A DNA stretch of 64,000 nucleotides, from assembly GCF_028765345.1 (NCBI RefSeq), contig NZ_JARAJZ010000016.1:1-64000 (forward strand), given 5' to 3'. The position numbers and the translations under genes were made by a program. Below, piece by piece: positions 34,229-44,340 of this stretch. The notes beneath the pieces are model-generated. The model was not told the origin of the DNA, made no database searches, and was given only the letters and a program-made list of their open reading frames with translations. The stretch is from Sporolactobacillus sp. CQH2019. GTDB taxonomy: Bacteria; Bacillota; Bacilli; Bacillales; Sporolactobacillaceae. Within the stretch, counting starts at the first letter, position 1. Each line of letters starts with the position of its first letter.

Positions 34229-35296
34229 ATGATGTTCAAAAAGATTTATTTTTATTTAGTGTTAATTCCTGTGGTTGCCTTTTTCTTACTTCCAGTACTG
34301 CCGACACAAGCCGCGTCACTTAATTTTGATGTGCAGCCGGCCGATTCAGTGGCCAGTGCGCTCGGGTATTTTCGTTTTGCGGCGCAGCCCGGGCACAGTT
34401 ATCCGCTGACCGTTGCCCTGCATAATTCCTCAGACCGCGCGGCAACGGTGAATATGACGCGGGATAATGCCCTGACCTCCACCTTTGGAGGCATTCAATA
34501 CACCGCAGAGAAGGGTCTCCCTTACTCACGATTAACAGACCCGAGTCGGGCGATGGCTCCATTGCTTTATGGGCCCAAGTCAGTCACACTGGCCGCTGGC
34601 CAATCGCTTGATGTGACCTATACGCTTAAACTTCCAGATCACCTGAGCACGGGTGTCCTACTGGGTGGCCTTTCCTTTTCTTCCCCAACCTCCCAGACGA
34701 CGAGCACAGGAAAGTCAAAGAATCAATCCATCGTCATTCACAGTCAAGTGGATCGCGTGATTGGCATTGAGGCTATTGTCGGTCAGGCACCGGCTGCGGA
34801 CGTGACTTTTCATCAACCGTCTGTTGCCATCACGACGAGCACGCCGATTGTATTACCTAAGATTCAGAACAGATCGGCAACGATTGCAATGGGCGTGAAT
34901 TTCAGCTGGGAAGTTTATGACGCTTCCGGAAAAAAGCTGTTTGACGGCCGTGCCAACGATTTTAATATGGCCCCCTGCTCCTCTGTGGGGTATTCCATTC
35001 CGTGGGGAGCTAAAACATTTTCTCCTGGTGATTATCAGTTGGACATCATTCATGAAGTGAACGGAAAGACGGTTCGTGACCGTTATTCATTCACAGTACC
35101 TGACCAAGCAGTGGAGAATTATCAACGCGAGACGCAAACACGTTCGGTTGCGGCCCCCTATGATCATTTGACAATCATTATTATTTCTACCCTTGTCAGC
35201 CTCGTGATCATTTTGGCTTTGCTCTTAGTATTTATCCTTTGGAAACGGAGAAAAAATGATGGAGAAGAAGACCAGAAAGCGAAAAAAGGAGAATGA
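34229..35296 (+). CDS. WxL-interacting protein (DUF916/DUF3324)
   Basis: About 355 residues. Signal peptide (IYFYLVLIPVVAFFLLPVLP...QAA), an N-terminal DUF916 domain (LNFDVQPADSVASALGYFRF; LHNSSDRAATVNMTRDN; GQSLDVTYTLKLPDHLSTGVLLGGLSF), a DUF3324 domain, then a C-terminal membrane helix (LTIIIISTLVSLVIILALLLVFIL) and basic tail. These proteins anchor WxL proteins on the cell wall. GGAGAGTTG precedes the ATG. The flanking genes are its likely partners. Confidence 0.88.
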   Translation: MMFKKIYFYLVLIPVVAFFLLPVLPTQAASLNFDVQPADSVASALGYFRFAAQPGHSYPLTVALHNSSDRAATVNMTRDNALTSTFGGIQYTAEKGLPYSRLTDPSRAMAPLLYGPKSVTLAAGQSLDVTYTLKLPDHLSTGVLLGGLSFSSPTSQTTSTGKSKNQSIVIHSQVDRVIGIEAIVGQAPAADVTFHQPSVAITTSTPIVLPKIQNRSATIAMGVNFSWEVYDASGKKLFDGRANDFNMAPCSSVGYSIPWGAKTFSPGDYQLDIIHEVNGKTVRDRYSFTVPDQAVENYQRETQTRSVAAPYDHLTIIIISTLVSLVIILALLLVFILWKRRKNDGEEDQKAKKGE

Positions 35297-35302
35297 TGCG
35301 AT

Positions 35303-37861
35303 ATGTCACTGTTAGGACTGAGGAGCCGGTTCCTCCGTTTATCCGCTGCACTCATCCTTGCTTTTTCTTTTTTTCTGGATGCCTGGCCGATGGTCGCGTC
35401 GGCGAACAGCAATTTTAATTTAACGGTCGGCGGTGCAACAGGATACAATCCGACTGTCGACGGATCAAGTTGGTGGGACTCATCCAATTTGCGTGAATTT
35501 CTCAACAGTTCTGCAGCTGCAGGCCAGGTTGCTTATACCGGCGCTGCTCCTTCGACGGCTTCTTCCGAAGGTTTCCTGCACGAGTTTACAACGACCGATC
35601 AAAATGCGATCGCTGTCACGCGTCATCGGGTGAACTACACGCCGGCGTATAGCAGCATGTATAACGCCGGTAACTCCAGTACCTACGCTTCCAATGTAGG
35701 CACAGGACAATCTTCGTCTTTGACTTTTTCAATTCCTAATTTGTTGAGTGGCGGCGCGAATTATGCAGCACACCTTGTCAACGATAAGGTCTTCCTGCTG
35801 AGCGCTTGGGACGTGTACCAATATCTGCAAAAGCGCGGGTACAGCATGGACCGTACATTGACTTCTCAAGCAACAGCCCTACGCGGCGTTCCAGATGATG
35901 ATCATTGGTGGACGGGTACGGACTTCGCTCCGCTTAGTAATTGGGACACGGTCGTCACGATCGCTGACGAAAAAAATGCCGCCAACTACGATGTGCCCTG
36001 TCAATCTGAGGGGGTCGTCCCAGCGCTTAATCTTAAGCCTACGGCCAGTGTAGGCGGAACCCTGGCCAGTAATCTCACGATTGGCCAGACTGTTAATTTT
36101 GGCCAATTTCTCGGTGTGCCCGTCGAATGGCAGGTGGTCAACAAACAAAATGGCTATGCTCTGCTTATTGCGACGCATGCAATCGATGAGATGGAATACG
36201 ATGCCCAAGAGTCAGCCGTACCTGTCAATTCGAACACGATCAACTATTCTTCAGCTGACGTCGATTACTCCAACGATCCGTATACGCCGACCCATGGCAC
36301 AACGGACACGACACCGCCCACCCTGACCGTCACAAATAGTTCTGCGCTCACGCAACGGCAGAATGGATCCTACGCTTTGAATTTCTCAGCAACCGACGAT
36401 TCATCCGGAGTGGCCTACACGCTGCTGCCCGATGGCACGAAAACAACAGCTACATCGTTTTCATATAAGATCAAGAGCAATGGCTACTATGTCTTTAAAA
36501 CAGTGGACAAGGCTGGAAACTTCCGCAATTTGACCGTTCCGATTAGCAATATTAACCCGCCAAGCAACATCATTGTTTCCCAGTCAAGCAGTGATTGGAC
36601 GACCCAGCCGGTCAGCGTCACGATCACTTCGGATAATCAAGTTGGAACAACCGTCACGGGCGTTCAGAATTATCGAGATAACGTTTCCTATCTTTTCCCC
36701 AATTACACGAGTTACAATGGGAAATCTATAACGATTTCGGGCGCAGTGTCCTTTAATTCTTCCAATATTAATTTAAGCAATAATTTACAAATCGGTTTTA
36801 TGTATGACACGCTGTCCTTCGTCAATGGCGAATTTAATCTTAATCGAAAATTTCAGCCAGAAATCACAATGACCCTTGCCTATATCAAAGCTCATGGCAC
36901 GGTTGGCTTTAACCAAACGTTCACGGTGCCTTCTGACTTTGCCATGGACCTCTACATGTGGAGCAACTTACCGATTGTTAATACGGGCGATGCCAGCATC
37001 ACTTGGAACCCGCTCGCCTACCAGCTGAACGATGTATCTGATTTCACAATCAAGTCGATCACCTTGCCAAACGGTCAGACGGTGAATGCCGCCAGTTACA
37101 CCGGGACACTCAATCAGGCGGGCACTTATATTTTTACGATTATTGATAACCGAGGTCAAACGACTCAGGAAACGGTCACCGTTAAAATTGATACCTCTCC
37201 GCCAACGCTCACCGTCTCCGGCAATCCGACATCGACCGTCCATTCGCCTGTCACCTTGACCGCTCAGGCAGTCGATAGTCAGTCCGGCGTTCAGGCAGTA
37301 AAGACTCCGGACGGTGTCTGGCACACGAGCAATTCGGTATCCTATAAAGTTTTACAGAATGGTTCGTACACGTTTCAGAGCAAAGATGCTGTGGGCAATG
37401 TATCAACCCAGACCGTCACGGTGAGCAATATGGGCAGCCTGCTTTGGATTAATCAAACCCCATCGACGAGTTTGTCTGCTTCAACTTCTGACAACGGGAA
37501 GAGTCAGACGCTTAATTTTTCAACGGGTGCCTTCGGTGTGCAGGATAACCGGGGCAGCGGCACTGGCTGGCATGTCACGATGCAGGCGAGCCGGCTTTCC
37601 GGTCATGGCCATACATTGCCAGCCAACACTCTTCAGGTCGGCACACCGTCGATCAGCGGCAGTGATGGGACGGTTGGTAGCCCACTCGGCAGCTATCAGG
37701 CGATCGATGCTGGTAGCGCGGTGAGCGTGGCTTCGGCGGCCTCGGGAAAAGGGACCGGCAGTTATACGATCAACGCCCCCCTGCGCGTGACTGCGCCGGC
37801 AAGCGCCTATGCTGGTTCCTATCAGACGACGGTTACCGAGGATTTAGTCAGTGCCCCGTAG
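35303..37861 (+). CDS. Large secreted WxL-domain protein with Ig-like repeats
   Basis: 852 residues. Signal peptide (FLRLSAALILAFSFFLDAWPMVASA), an unusual N-terminal module (residues 30-320, DSIR-like beta sequence with repeated Asn/Ser/Tyr), Ig-like repeats (DTTPPTLTVTNSSALTQ; DTSPPTLTVSGNPTST), and a C-terminal WxL domain (GSGTGWHVTMQASRLSG...SAYAGSYQTTVTEDLVSAP). The second W of the WxL domain is replaced. GAGAATG context gives the start. It is probably a surface adhesin presented by the WxL-interacting protein for mating contact. Confidence 0.82.
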   Translation: MSLLGLRSRFLRLSAALILAFSFFLDAWPMVASANSNFNLTVGGATGYNPTVDGSSWWDSSNLREFLNSSAAAGQVAYTGAAPSTASSEGFLHEFTTTDQNAIAVTRHRVNYTPAYSSMYNAGNSSTYASNVGTGQSSSLTFSIPNLLSGGANYAAHLVNDKVFLLSAWDVYQYLQKRGYSMDRTLTSQATALRGVPDDDHWWTGTDFAPLSNWDTVVTIADEKNAANYDVPCQSEGVVPALNLKPTASVGGTLASNLTIGQTVNFGQFLGVPVEWQVVNKQNGYALLIATHAIDEMEYDAQESAVPVNSNTINYSSADVDYSNDPYTPTHGTTDTTPPTLTVTNSSALTQRQNGSYALNFSATDDSSGVAYTLLPDGTKTTATSFSYKIKSNGYYVFKTVDKAGNFRNLTVPISNINPPSNIIVSQSSSDWTTQPVSVTITSDNQVGTTVTGVQNYRDNVSYLFPNYTSYNGKSITISGAVSFNSSNINLSNNLQIGFMYDTLSFVNGEFNLNRKFQPEITMTLAYIKAHGTVGFNQTFTVPSDFAMDLYMWSNLPIVNTGDASITWNPLAYQLNDVSDFTIKSITLPNGQTVNAASYTGTLNQAGTYIFTIIDNRGQTTQETVTVKIDTSPPTLTVSGNPTSTVHSPVTLTAQAVDSQSGVQAVKTPDGVWHTSNSVSYKVLQNGSYTFQSKDAVGNVSTQTVTVSNMGSLLWINQTPSTSLSASTSDNGKSQTLNFSTGAFGVQDNRGSGTGWHVTMQASRLSGHGHTLPANTLQVGTPSISGSDGTVGSPLGSYQAIDAGSAVSVASAASGKGTGSYTINAPLRVTAPASAYAGSYQTTVTEDLVSAP

Positions 37862-37984
37862 ATATTGAGCGTACAAGAAAAGGAGTTGTTGCCATGCAGA
37901 CCAGCGAAGATGCTGTCACGATTCGGGCTCCGACACGATCAGATAGGGAGATTGAGATCCAAAACAAACAAAGGGAGTGAGTAT

Positions 37985-39304
37985 ATGGCATCTGATTTTG
38001 ATAATTTACAGGATAACCAGCCGCCTGAAGATCTCTATGGTGCGGATGTTCTTAGAGGCGTATCGCCATCCTTGGCCAATGAGGACATGTGGAAGGCCTT
38101 CTCCGATCGTTTCTTTGCCTACCTGCCCCCGCGCCTAGAGAAAAGCGAGAAGGCCGAGCAAGAACTTGCGGCCCGGGAACAGGTGGATATGACCCTTAAC
38201 CCTCAAGAGGATCGGACGAACGCAGAACAGGTTACCGCAGAAAAAACACAGGGAAGACAGGCGGAAACGATCAAATCGAAACAGGCAGATTCGGGGGAAA
38301 CGCATCCGACGGCCACCTGGCCAGCAGGAAACACACGATCGAATCAGCGCCCTGCGCCCAGCCCGCACCTGGAAGATCTGGCCGTGGCGAACCTGACCAA
38401 CCGCCATCTCCTGGGTGTGTATCGTCATCTGGAACGCCGACTGGAACGAAAAATCGATCAAGCCAAAGCAGAGACGCTTTCGGCTAAAGATGTTGAACGG
38501 CTGCTGGACAATCATTTGAAACAAGTGCATGGTCTCTTGGACAAATATTTTGCTGAACGTGAGGCACCAACACCGGCCAAAAGCTGGCGGCAGCGACTGG
38601 GCGATTATAAACAGGGCTTGGTCGATCGGATGGAACGGTTGAAAAATCAGGCGGATCGACGGCTGAAAGCGGTCAAAGCAACTCCAGGACAGCTGAAGAC
38701 GGTGCTGCAGGACAAACTGATCGACGGCTTCATCAGCCTGAACGGCCGCATTGCCACGCACGCTGATGCGGTGGCTAAGCGGGTCGCGCTTCATCGCAGT
38801 GTACCCAAGGGCCCTCCGCGCCCAGGAGATGAGCGGATTGCCGAAGCGTATCGTCTGAACTATCAGAAGATCGTGTTCAATGATTTTGTTGGCCGGGAAT
38901 ATTACCCGATCGACAAACAGGCGCTCGCTGCTGGTGATGCTATGTTTTCTCCGGATGCCCGTTTTCAATTGCGACGGGAGGCACTGAATACCTGGCTGAA
39001 GCAGGGGCCTGTTCTCGGACATGGCGAGCCGGGAGAACGGGAAGCCGAACAGTTCCGACAATATCTGATCAAACGTGATGCCGCACTGGCGACGTCTCCG
39101 GCATCGCTGACCAAGCGTCAGGCTTTCCTCGATCAGGATCTGGGGGACTGTGCGTCGGATGTCCACGCCTTACGTCAACAGATCTCAACGAAAAACGAGA
39201 CTCCGGATCGAGAAGCGACACCATCCTACACGTTGCCCCCGCGATCGAAAGCCCATCCTTCCGTAAACAACAATCGAGCGGCGGCCGCGGAGCACATTCT
39301 TTAA
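37985..39304 (+). CDS. Hypothetical helical cytoplasmic protein
   Basis: 439 residues from ATG 37985 (AGGGAG upstream). Charged and Glu/Lys/Gln-rich; helical region near 140-270 (LLGVYRHLERRLERKIDQAKAE; DVERLLDNHLKQVHGLLDKYF) and a more ordered C-terminal half. No signal or membrane segment. The following strong terminator marks a block end. No family recognised; a scaffold or regulatory role is possible. Confidence 0.6.
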   Translation: MASDFDNLQDNQPPEDLYGADVLRGVSPSLANEDMWKAFSDRFFAYLPPRLEKSEKAEQELAAREQVDMTLNPQEDRTNAEQVTAEKTQGRQAETIKSKQADSGETHPTATWPAGNTRSNQRPAPSPHLEDLAVANLTNRHLLGVYRHLERRLERKIDQAKAETLSAKDVERLLDNHLKQVHGLLDKYFAEREAPTPAKSWRQRLGDYKQGLVDRMERLKNQADRRLKAVKATPGQLKTVLQDKLIDGFISLNGRIATHADAVAKRVALHRSVPKGPPRPGDERIAEAYRLNYQKIVFNDFVGREYYPIDKQALAAGDAMFSPDARFQLRREALNTWLKQGPVLGHGEPGEREAEQFRQYLIKRDAALATSPASLTKRQAFLDQDLGDCASDVHALRQQISTKNETPDREATPSYTLPPRSKAHPSVNNNRAAAAEHIL

Positions 39305-39321
39305 TAACATACACACGATCT

Positions 39322-39349
39322 GGGAACGGCTTCGGCCGTTCCCTTTTTT
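39322..39349 (+). terminator. Strong intrinsic terminator
   Basis: GGGAACGGC-TTCG-GCCGTTCCC followed by TTTTTT. It separates the WxL/439-residue block from the VirB4 block within the same-strand gene series. Confidence 0.9.
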
Positions 39350-39429
39350 ACATACCAAAAAGGGGGGATGCACGGTCTACAGGCGGCAGGCTCGTTCTTT
39401 AAAGCTCAATAAACTAGGAAGGTGAGATT

Positions 39430-39882
39430 TTGCAGTTTCAAATTGCCGGTATTTTCGAACGAGATGATTTTGAAATTGAACTACTTGTTCAAACGCTTGA
39501 AGCAGCATCGGGCGAAGAGGTCAATCAGTATGTGCGCAATGCGAATCTTGGTCGTGTTTTTTACGATCCGGACGGTGCACGGCTCTGCTACCTGAAGCCT
39601 GGCAGCAAAATGCGTGAACTTCATGATGGCGAAAACTGCCGCTGTGCGGTTCTTCGGCCGTCCAATAAAAGTCAGGAGTACATGGCCAGAGTTCCTCTCT
39701 ACGAGGAAGATTTTCAGGAAACATCCTTCGCTCATTTTCTGACGATGCTTTCGGAAAAAGTCCCCCTGGGGCGGCGCGCGTTCTTTGAGTGCATTGCCTA
39801 TGCACTGACCACGTGCAGCGATGCTGCAGCCTTGAAGAATGCGGATAAAAAGAAGGGAAGTGAGCATCATGCCGTCCATTGA
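39430..39882 (+). CDS. Small protein upstream of virB4
   Basis: 150 residues, TTG start with GGAAGGTGAG upstream. A compact mixed sequence (FQIAGIFERDDFEIELLVQTLE; YVRNANLGRVFYDPDGARLCYL). No domain recognised. It overlaps the VirB4 gene by 14 bp and so is translated with it, suggesting a VirB4 or channel partner. Confidence 0.55.
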   Translation: MQFQIAGIFERDDFEIELLVQTLEAASGEEVNQYVRNANLGRVFYDPDGARLCYLKPGSKMRELHDGENCRCAVLRPSNKSQEYMARVPLYEEDFQETSFAHFLTMLSEKVPLGRRAFFECIAYALTTCSDAAALKNADKKKGSEHHAVH

Positions 39883-41764
39883 ACAAGACCTGCAGTTCGT
39901 GTATGACACGCAACCGCAAGGCGGGCTATCCTTCAAGGACGAACTCTTTATCCGGAAAGGAAATGGCTATGAGGGCTGTATTCATATTTACCGGTTCCCC
40001 TTTCAGTTTTCCGCTTACTGGCTGAACACCATTACCAGTCTGCCGGACACGATCGTCACCGTCGACACGATGACTGAGACGAGCATCGACTATGGTGCAC
40101 AGATCAAGTATTCTACTGACGAACTCGCTGCACGGGTCAAAGAGGCGACACATCAGCAGTATGCCGACGTCGCTGGCGAAGAACTGGCGACGCTCCGTCA
40201 GCTCGGCCTGGATGTCCGGCAAAATGGGGAGGTCATCAAACGTGTACAAGTACGGATCTATCTTCATGCGGCCACCCGGGCGGATCTACAAAAGAGAATT
40301 GGTGAGATTGTGAAGCAACTGGACACCGACGGCTACAAAAGCCAGGTCTTTCTCGCGGAAGCGAAGGAGGAATGGCAGTCACTTTTTCTGGATGCCCCGA
40401 CACAAAAGATTTTGCGGACACACCGGGAGGGCGTAGAAATACCAGCTGAAGTGATGGGCATCGGTTTTGCCCACAATGTGACCAGTCTGCGCGATCCAAC
40501 TGCGGGTTTTTACGGACTGACGCGGACGCGTGGCACGGTCTATTGGGATATGTTTCATAAGACAAACCGCCGGCTCAGTTATGACGTGTTTATTGCAGGC
40601 GATAAAGGCGGCGGCAAGTCAACGCTTATTAAGCGCATTCTCCGGGACAATGCGGCCAAAGGGAACTATATCCGGGGTTTTGACAAGTCGGGAGAGTTTC
40701 TGGCTGTCACGCAGGATCAAGGCGGGAAAACAATCAATTTGGACGGAACAGGCGGACGGATTAATCTCATGCAGGTGTTTCCAACTATTACGCAACCAGG
40801 TGAGGATAATCTAGCGATTGACGAAGCCGGCTCATTCCGTCAACATGTTTCCAAGCTGCACATGATCTGTCATATTCTAAACCTGGAAGCGACCAGTACG
40901 GATCTTAACCAATTTGACGAGCTCGTCTATGACTTCTATAAAAGCATTGACCTCTGGGGCAATGGACAAACGCACATCACGGACTTGCCAGAGGATCAAT
41001 ATCCTATTCTCAGTGATTTCTTTACTTATATTGAAGACCGGTACGCCGCTGAAAAAGAAGACCGAATCCGTGCACGGATTGGCGACATCGTGCAGCTGAT
41101 TAAAAAACTGGTGAACTCTTTTTCGGACCTATTCGACGGTCCGACCACCATTCCGGATCTTATGAATGAGCAAATCGTTTTCTATGACATTGGCAACCTG
41201 AGCGCCTTTGATGAAGATATCTTCAATATCCAGATCTACAACGCTTTGACGCAAATCTGGAGCGACATGATGCGCATCGGTCGGCGTGAAAAAGAGGCCT
41301 ATGAAAATCACTTGAAAAGTTGGTGGGACATCACCCGTTTTCTGATTATCGGTGATGAGTGTCATAACTGGCTGAACCTTCAGACCTGGTTTACCGCCGA
41401 ATTTTTTGCGACGCTGTTGTCTGAAGATCGGAAGTTTTTTTCTGGAGTCGTTCTGGCCACGCAACGCCTGGAGCGCATGTTCCCAAAGGCAGCTGGGGCT
41501 AATGATCCGAAAACCATCCGTGCCGCCAATAAATTGGCTGAGATCTTTGGACTTACGCAATATAAGTTCCTGGTCAAAACGGATGAGTCTTCCATGGATC
41601 TCGTTCGCCGCCTATTTAAGGATCAGATCACGGAAAACGAATACGCGATGATTCCAAAGTTTGAAAAGGGCGATGTTCTGCTGTCGATCAGTGGTGATCA
41701 GAATCTGATTTTTCACGTCGAAGTTACCGAGGATGAACTGGATCTCTTCAAAGGAGGCGCTTGA
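39869..41764 (+). CDS. VirB4/TraE-type T4SS ATPase
   Basis: 631 residues from ATG 39869 (GAAGGGAAGTG upstream; ATG 39839 is inside the previous gene). Walker A VFIAGDKGGGKSTLIKRIL near 243, Walker B FLIIGDECHNWLNL near 490, arginine-rich and ATQRLERMFP regions following. This is the universal energizer of conjugative type IV secretion. It gives direct evidence that the element is conjugative rather than only mobilizable. Confidence 0.95.
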   Translation: MPSIEQDLQFVYDTQPQGGLSFKDELFIRKGNGYEGCIHIYRFPFQFSAYWLNTITSLPDTIVTVDTMTETSIDYGAQIKYSTDELAARVKEATHQQYADVAGEELATLRQLGLDVRQNGEVIKRVQVRIYLHAATRADLQKRIGEIVKQLDTDGYKSQVFLAEAKEEWQSLFLDAPTQKILRTHREGVEIPAEVMGIGFAHNVTSLRDPTAGFYGLTRTRGTVYWDMFHKTNRRLSYDVFIAGDKGGGKSTLIKRILRDNAAKGNYIRGFDKSGEFLAVTQDQGGKTINLDGTGGRINLMQVFPTITQPGEDNLAIDEAGSFRQHVSKLHMICHILNLEATSTDLNQFDELVYDFYKSIDLWGNGQTHITDLPEDQYPILSDFFTYIEDRYAAEKEDRIRARIGDIVQLIKKLVNSFSDLFDGPTTIPDLMNEQIVFYDIGNLSAFDEDIFNIQIYNALTQIWSDMMRIGRREKEAYENHLKSWWDITRFLIIGDECHNWLNLQTWFTAEFFATLLSEDRKFFSGVVLATQRLERMFPKAAGANDPKTIRAANKLAEIFGLTQYKFLVKTDESSMDLVRRLFKDQITENEYAMIPKFEKGDVLLSISGDQNLIFHVEVTEDELDLFKGGA

Positions 41765-41766
41765 TT

Positions 41767-42435
41767 TTGTTCAAAAACCATCAGCCGACAGATCGTGCGT
41801 CGGAATCAAAACAGGAGCTCCGGCGCAGCCGGTTGCTCTTTTTTTTACTCTTGTCTGGCTTCGTGCTGGTTGGCAGTCTGTATCTATGGGAACGCCTTGC
41901 ACCTGCAAAACCGTCCGTTAGTGCCCCTGACAAGCAGGTGACGATTGCTGGTAAACGCCCGGCGGACGACAAGGGCCTAAAAGCTAATTCGTCTTCCTCA
42001 CGTTCTTCTTCTGCTCATTCTACGGTATCTGGATCGCCTGTATCCAGTCCTGGCCAAGTGATGGATGCAGACGGCGCAAAGGCGGTCGTTTCGCAGTTTA
42101 TCAGCCAATATTTCACGTATGACTGGAACAACCCCTATCAGCATTTGGCTGATGTCCAGACCCTTACAGATGCCGGGTTCTATCAAGCCCTTTCGAACGC
42201 GCAGACGAATAACACGCATGTGCCGTCTTACCGTTTCCGTAGAATCTCAAATGTCGTGACCCAGACACCGAGTAAAAATGGCGATGTGGAGACGGTTCAA
42301 GCAACAATGAAAGTTCAAACCTTTGACTCAAATAACAAGCTGATGGGAAGCGAGAAAGATACGGTCAGTGTGGATTTGAAGACAGAAAACGGTGCATTGA
42401 AAGTCAATTACTTTGCATCAAGCTTGAATGAGTAG
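41767..42435 (+). CDS. VirB8/TcpC-like T4SS protein
   Basis: About 222 residues from TTG 41767, which has AGGAGG 9 bp upstream; a TTG at 41761 is too close. One membrane helix near 25-45 (LLFFLLLSGFVLVGSLYLW), a Ser-rich linker, and a C-terminal domain (AKAVVSQFISQYFTYDW; VETVQATMKVQTFDSNNKL) resembling the NTF2-like fold of TcpC/VirB8. It sits between VirB4 and the wall hydrolase, the usual position. Fold is inferred. Confidence 0.7.
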   Translation: MFKNHQPTDRASESKQELRRSRLLFFLLLSGFVLVGSLYLWERLAPAKPSVSAPDKQVTIAGKRPADDKGLKANSSSSRSSSAHSTVSGSPVSSPGQVMDADGAKAVVSQFISQYFTYDWNNPYQHLADVQTLTDAGFYQALSNAQTNNTHVPSYRFRRISNVVTQTPSKNGDVETVQATMKVQTFDSNNKLMGSEKDTVSVDLKTENGALKVNYFASSLNE

Positions 42436-42447
42436 GAGGGATGCAGT

Positions 42448-43479
42448 ATGGCTTCTCAAGCCGTGACGGCCGTTAAAAAGACCGTGACTCGGAAATGGCT
42501 TTTTTGGCTGCTTGGTGGCGTTGGGGTCTCTGGCGTGCTCATTATTTTGGTTCTTCTCGCCTTGATAGTGATGCTGGCTGGCATCCTATCATCCCCCGAT
42601 ACCGGATCGACAGACGGTACGCTGAATGTTTCCCCAGACGTCCTGCGTTACAAGTCTCTGGTTGAGCAATACTGCAAAGCAAACGGCATTCCCGACCAGG
42701 TCAACGTCATCCTCGCGATCATGATGCAAGAATCCGGGGGCGACGGCAACGACGTCATGCAGGACGGCGCAAAAGACCCAACAGACTCAATTATTAACGG
42801 CGTCAAAGAGTATGCCAGAGACTACCAGGCTGCGCAGAAAGCCTCACAGAACCGGCTGGAGACGGCAATCCAAGCCTATAACTTTGGCTACGGTTTTATT
42901 GACTACACTATCTCACAAAGTGGAGGCTACTCGAAAAGCACGGCTATCGCCTTCGCAGGAATTCATAGCCAGGGAAAGATGCGGAGCAACGGAACCTACG
43001 CTTATGGAGATCAAGACTATGTGCCGCATGTCGAGCGTTACCTGGTCCCCACTGCTGGCCAAGGCAGCCCGATTTTGGCCAGCAGTCCGCAGGTCGCTGC
43101 AGCGATTGCCGCTGGCGAGAAATACATTGGCCACAGCACTTACGTATTCGGCGGCGGCCGGAATCCAAGTGATATCGCTGCCGGTCGTTTTGACTGCTCT
43201 AGCTTTGTGCATTACGCTTTTGCCCAGGCCGGCGTGAACGTCGGATGGACAACCGATGAACTCGTCAAGGAAGGTCACCGCGTCTCTTTTAGCCAGATCC
43301 GGGCGGGTGATTTGATTTTCTTCGACACTTATGAAACAAACGGCCATGTCGGCATCTGGATGGGCAACGGCGACGGATTTTTAAATTGCAATGACAGTCA
43401 CGGCGTCACGATTTCTAGCTTGTCCAATAGTTATTGGAAGAGCCATTTCAAAGGCGTCGTCGTGCAGCTGACGCAGTAG
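42448..43479 (+). CDS. Bifunctional wall hydrolase (transglycosylase plus NlpC/P60, CwlT-like)
   Basis: 343 residues. N-terminal membrane helix (WLFWLLGGVGVSGVLIILVLLALIVMLA), then a lysozyme-like transglycosylase domain with IMMQESGGDGNDVMQ (catalytic Glu near 94), then an NlpC/P60 endopeptidase with FDCSSFVHYAF (Cys near 249) and NGHVGIWMG (His near 300). CwlT/VirB1-type proteins open the peptidoglycan for the channel. GGAGGG precedes the ATG. Confidence 0.93.
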   Translation: MASQAVTAVKKTVTRKWLFWLLGGVGVSGVLIILVLLALIVMLAGILSSPDTGSTDGTLNVSPDVLRYKSLVEQYCKANGIPDQVNVILAIMMQESGGDGNDVMQDGAKDPTDSIINGVKEYARDYQAAQKASQNRLETAIQAYNFGYGFIDYTISQSGGYSKSTAIAFAGIHSQGKMRSNGTYAYGDQDYVPHVERYLVPTAGQGSPILASSPQVAAAIAAGEKYIGHSTYVFGGGRNPSDIAAGRFDCSSFVHYAFAQAGVNVGWTTDELVKEGHRVSFSQIRAGDLIFFDTYETNGHVGIWMGNGDGFLNCNDSHGVTISSLSNSYWKSHFKGVVVQLTQ

Positions 43480-43492
43480 AAAGGAGGTCAAA

Positions 43493-44320
43493 ATGGAGAA
43501 ACGTTTACTTGGAAAGCTCAAACAATTTTTTGATCATAAGGAAAATATTTATCGTGTGCTGGCGGGGGTTTTGATCGCGGCATACGCTTTTTTGTTTCTC
43601 AGCCGTCTGCTCGTACATGTGCCTGAAGACTACGAAAACACTGCACTCCGAACAAAAATTAATACGGGCGAAATCACGGTACAAATGACCAGCAGAACTT
43701 TTTATGCGGATAGAAATTTATTGGAGATCGGCCTCATTATCGACAGCAACGCGAATGCCATTCCAACCGGTTACGCAGTTAAAGTAGCGGAAAAAACAAA
43801 CGTCAAGGCGCACTACCCGACACAGCTTATTAAGATTGTGGACGACTATTACCTGCTCTATATCCATCAGCTGCCGGCCGGATGGACGGATGTTTCGGTG
43901 CTTGTCAGTGACACCGGATCGTCTGGGCTATCACTTACTTCGGACAACCAGAAGCTCTACGTTTCCGAACCGAAAGCGGTCAAAGTGAAACATTTCAAAA
44001 GCCGTTCCATGTCTGAACATGCAGCAGATTATTATCATCTCCTGATCGGAGACTGTGAGCAATCCATCACAAAAGAGGGACGGAAACAGGCCGCCGATCG
44101 TCAGAATATCCATGCGCTGAACAGCCAGATCCGCGCGTTAAAGGATCAGGCCAGCTACCAAACCGGCAGCGACAAACAGACGACGGAGAGCAATATTTCA
44201 AGCTATGAATCACAAATTAACGGTCTCCAAAACGACATCCAGCAGAGCCAAACGCGTGCCAAGGACAGTCGTCAGGAGATCGGTTTGTTGCAGGACAAGC
44301 TTAAAAAAATGAACAAATAA
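43493..44320 (+). CDS. Membrane protein with C-terminal coiled coil
   Basis: 275 residues. One helix near residues 20-40 (YRVLAGVLIAAYAFLFLSRLL), a beta-rich outside domain (INTGEITVQMTSRTFYADRNL; YYLLYIHQLPAGWTDVSVLV) and a coiled coil at the end (IHALNSQIRALKDQ; ISSYESQINGLQNDIQQ). No family recognised. Last gene before the candidate oriT; it may be part of the channel or a surface-exclusion-type protein. Confidence 0.55.
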   Translation: MEKRLLGKLKQFFDHKENIYRVLAGVLIAAYAFLFLSRLLVHVPEDYENTALRTKINTGEITVQMTSRTFYADRNLLEIGLIIDSNANAIPTGYAVKVAEKTNVKAHYPTQLIKIVDDYYLLYIHQLPAGWTDVSVLVSDTGSSGLSLTSDNQKLYVSEPKAVKVKHFKSRSMSEHAADYYHLLIGDCEQSITKEGRKQAADRQNIHALNSQIRALKDQASYQTGSDKQTTESNISSYESQINGLQNDIQQSQTRAKDSRQEIGLLQDKLKKMNK

Positions 44321-44340
44321 GCGAAAAAATGGGAAAAGAT

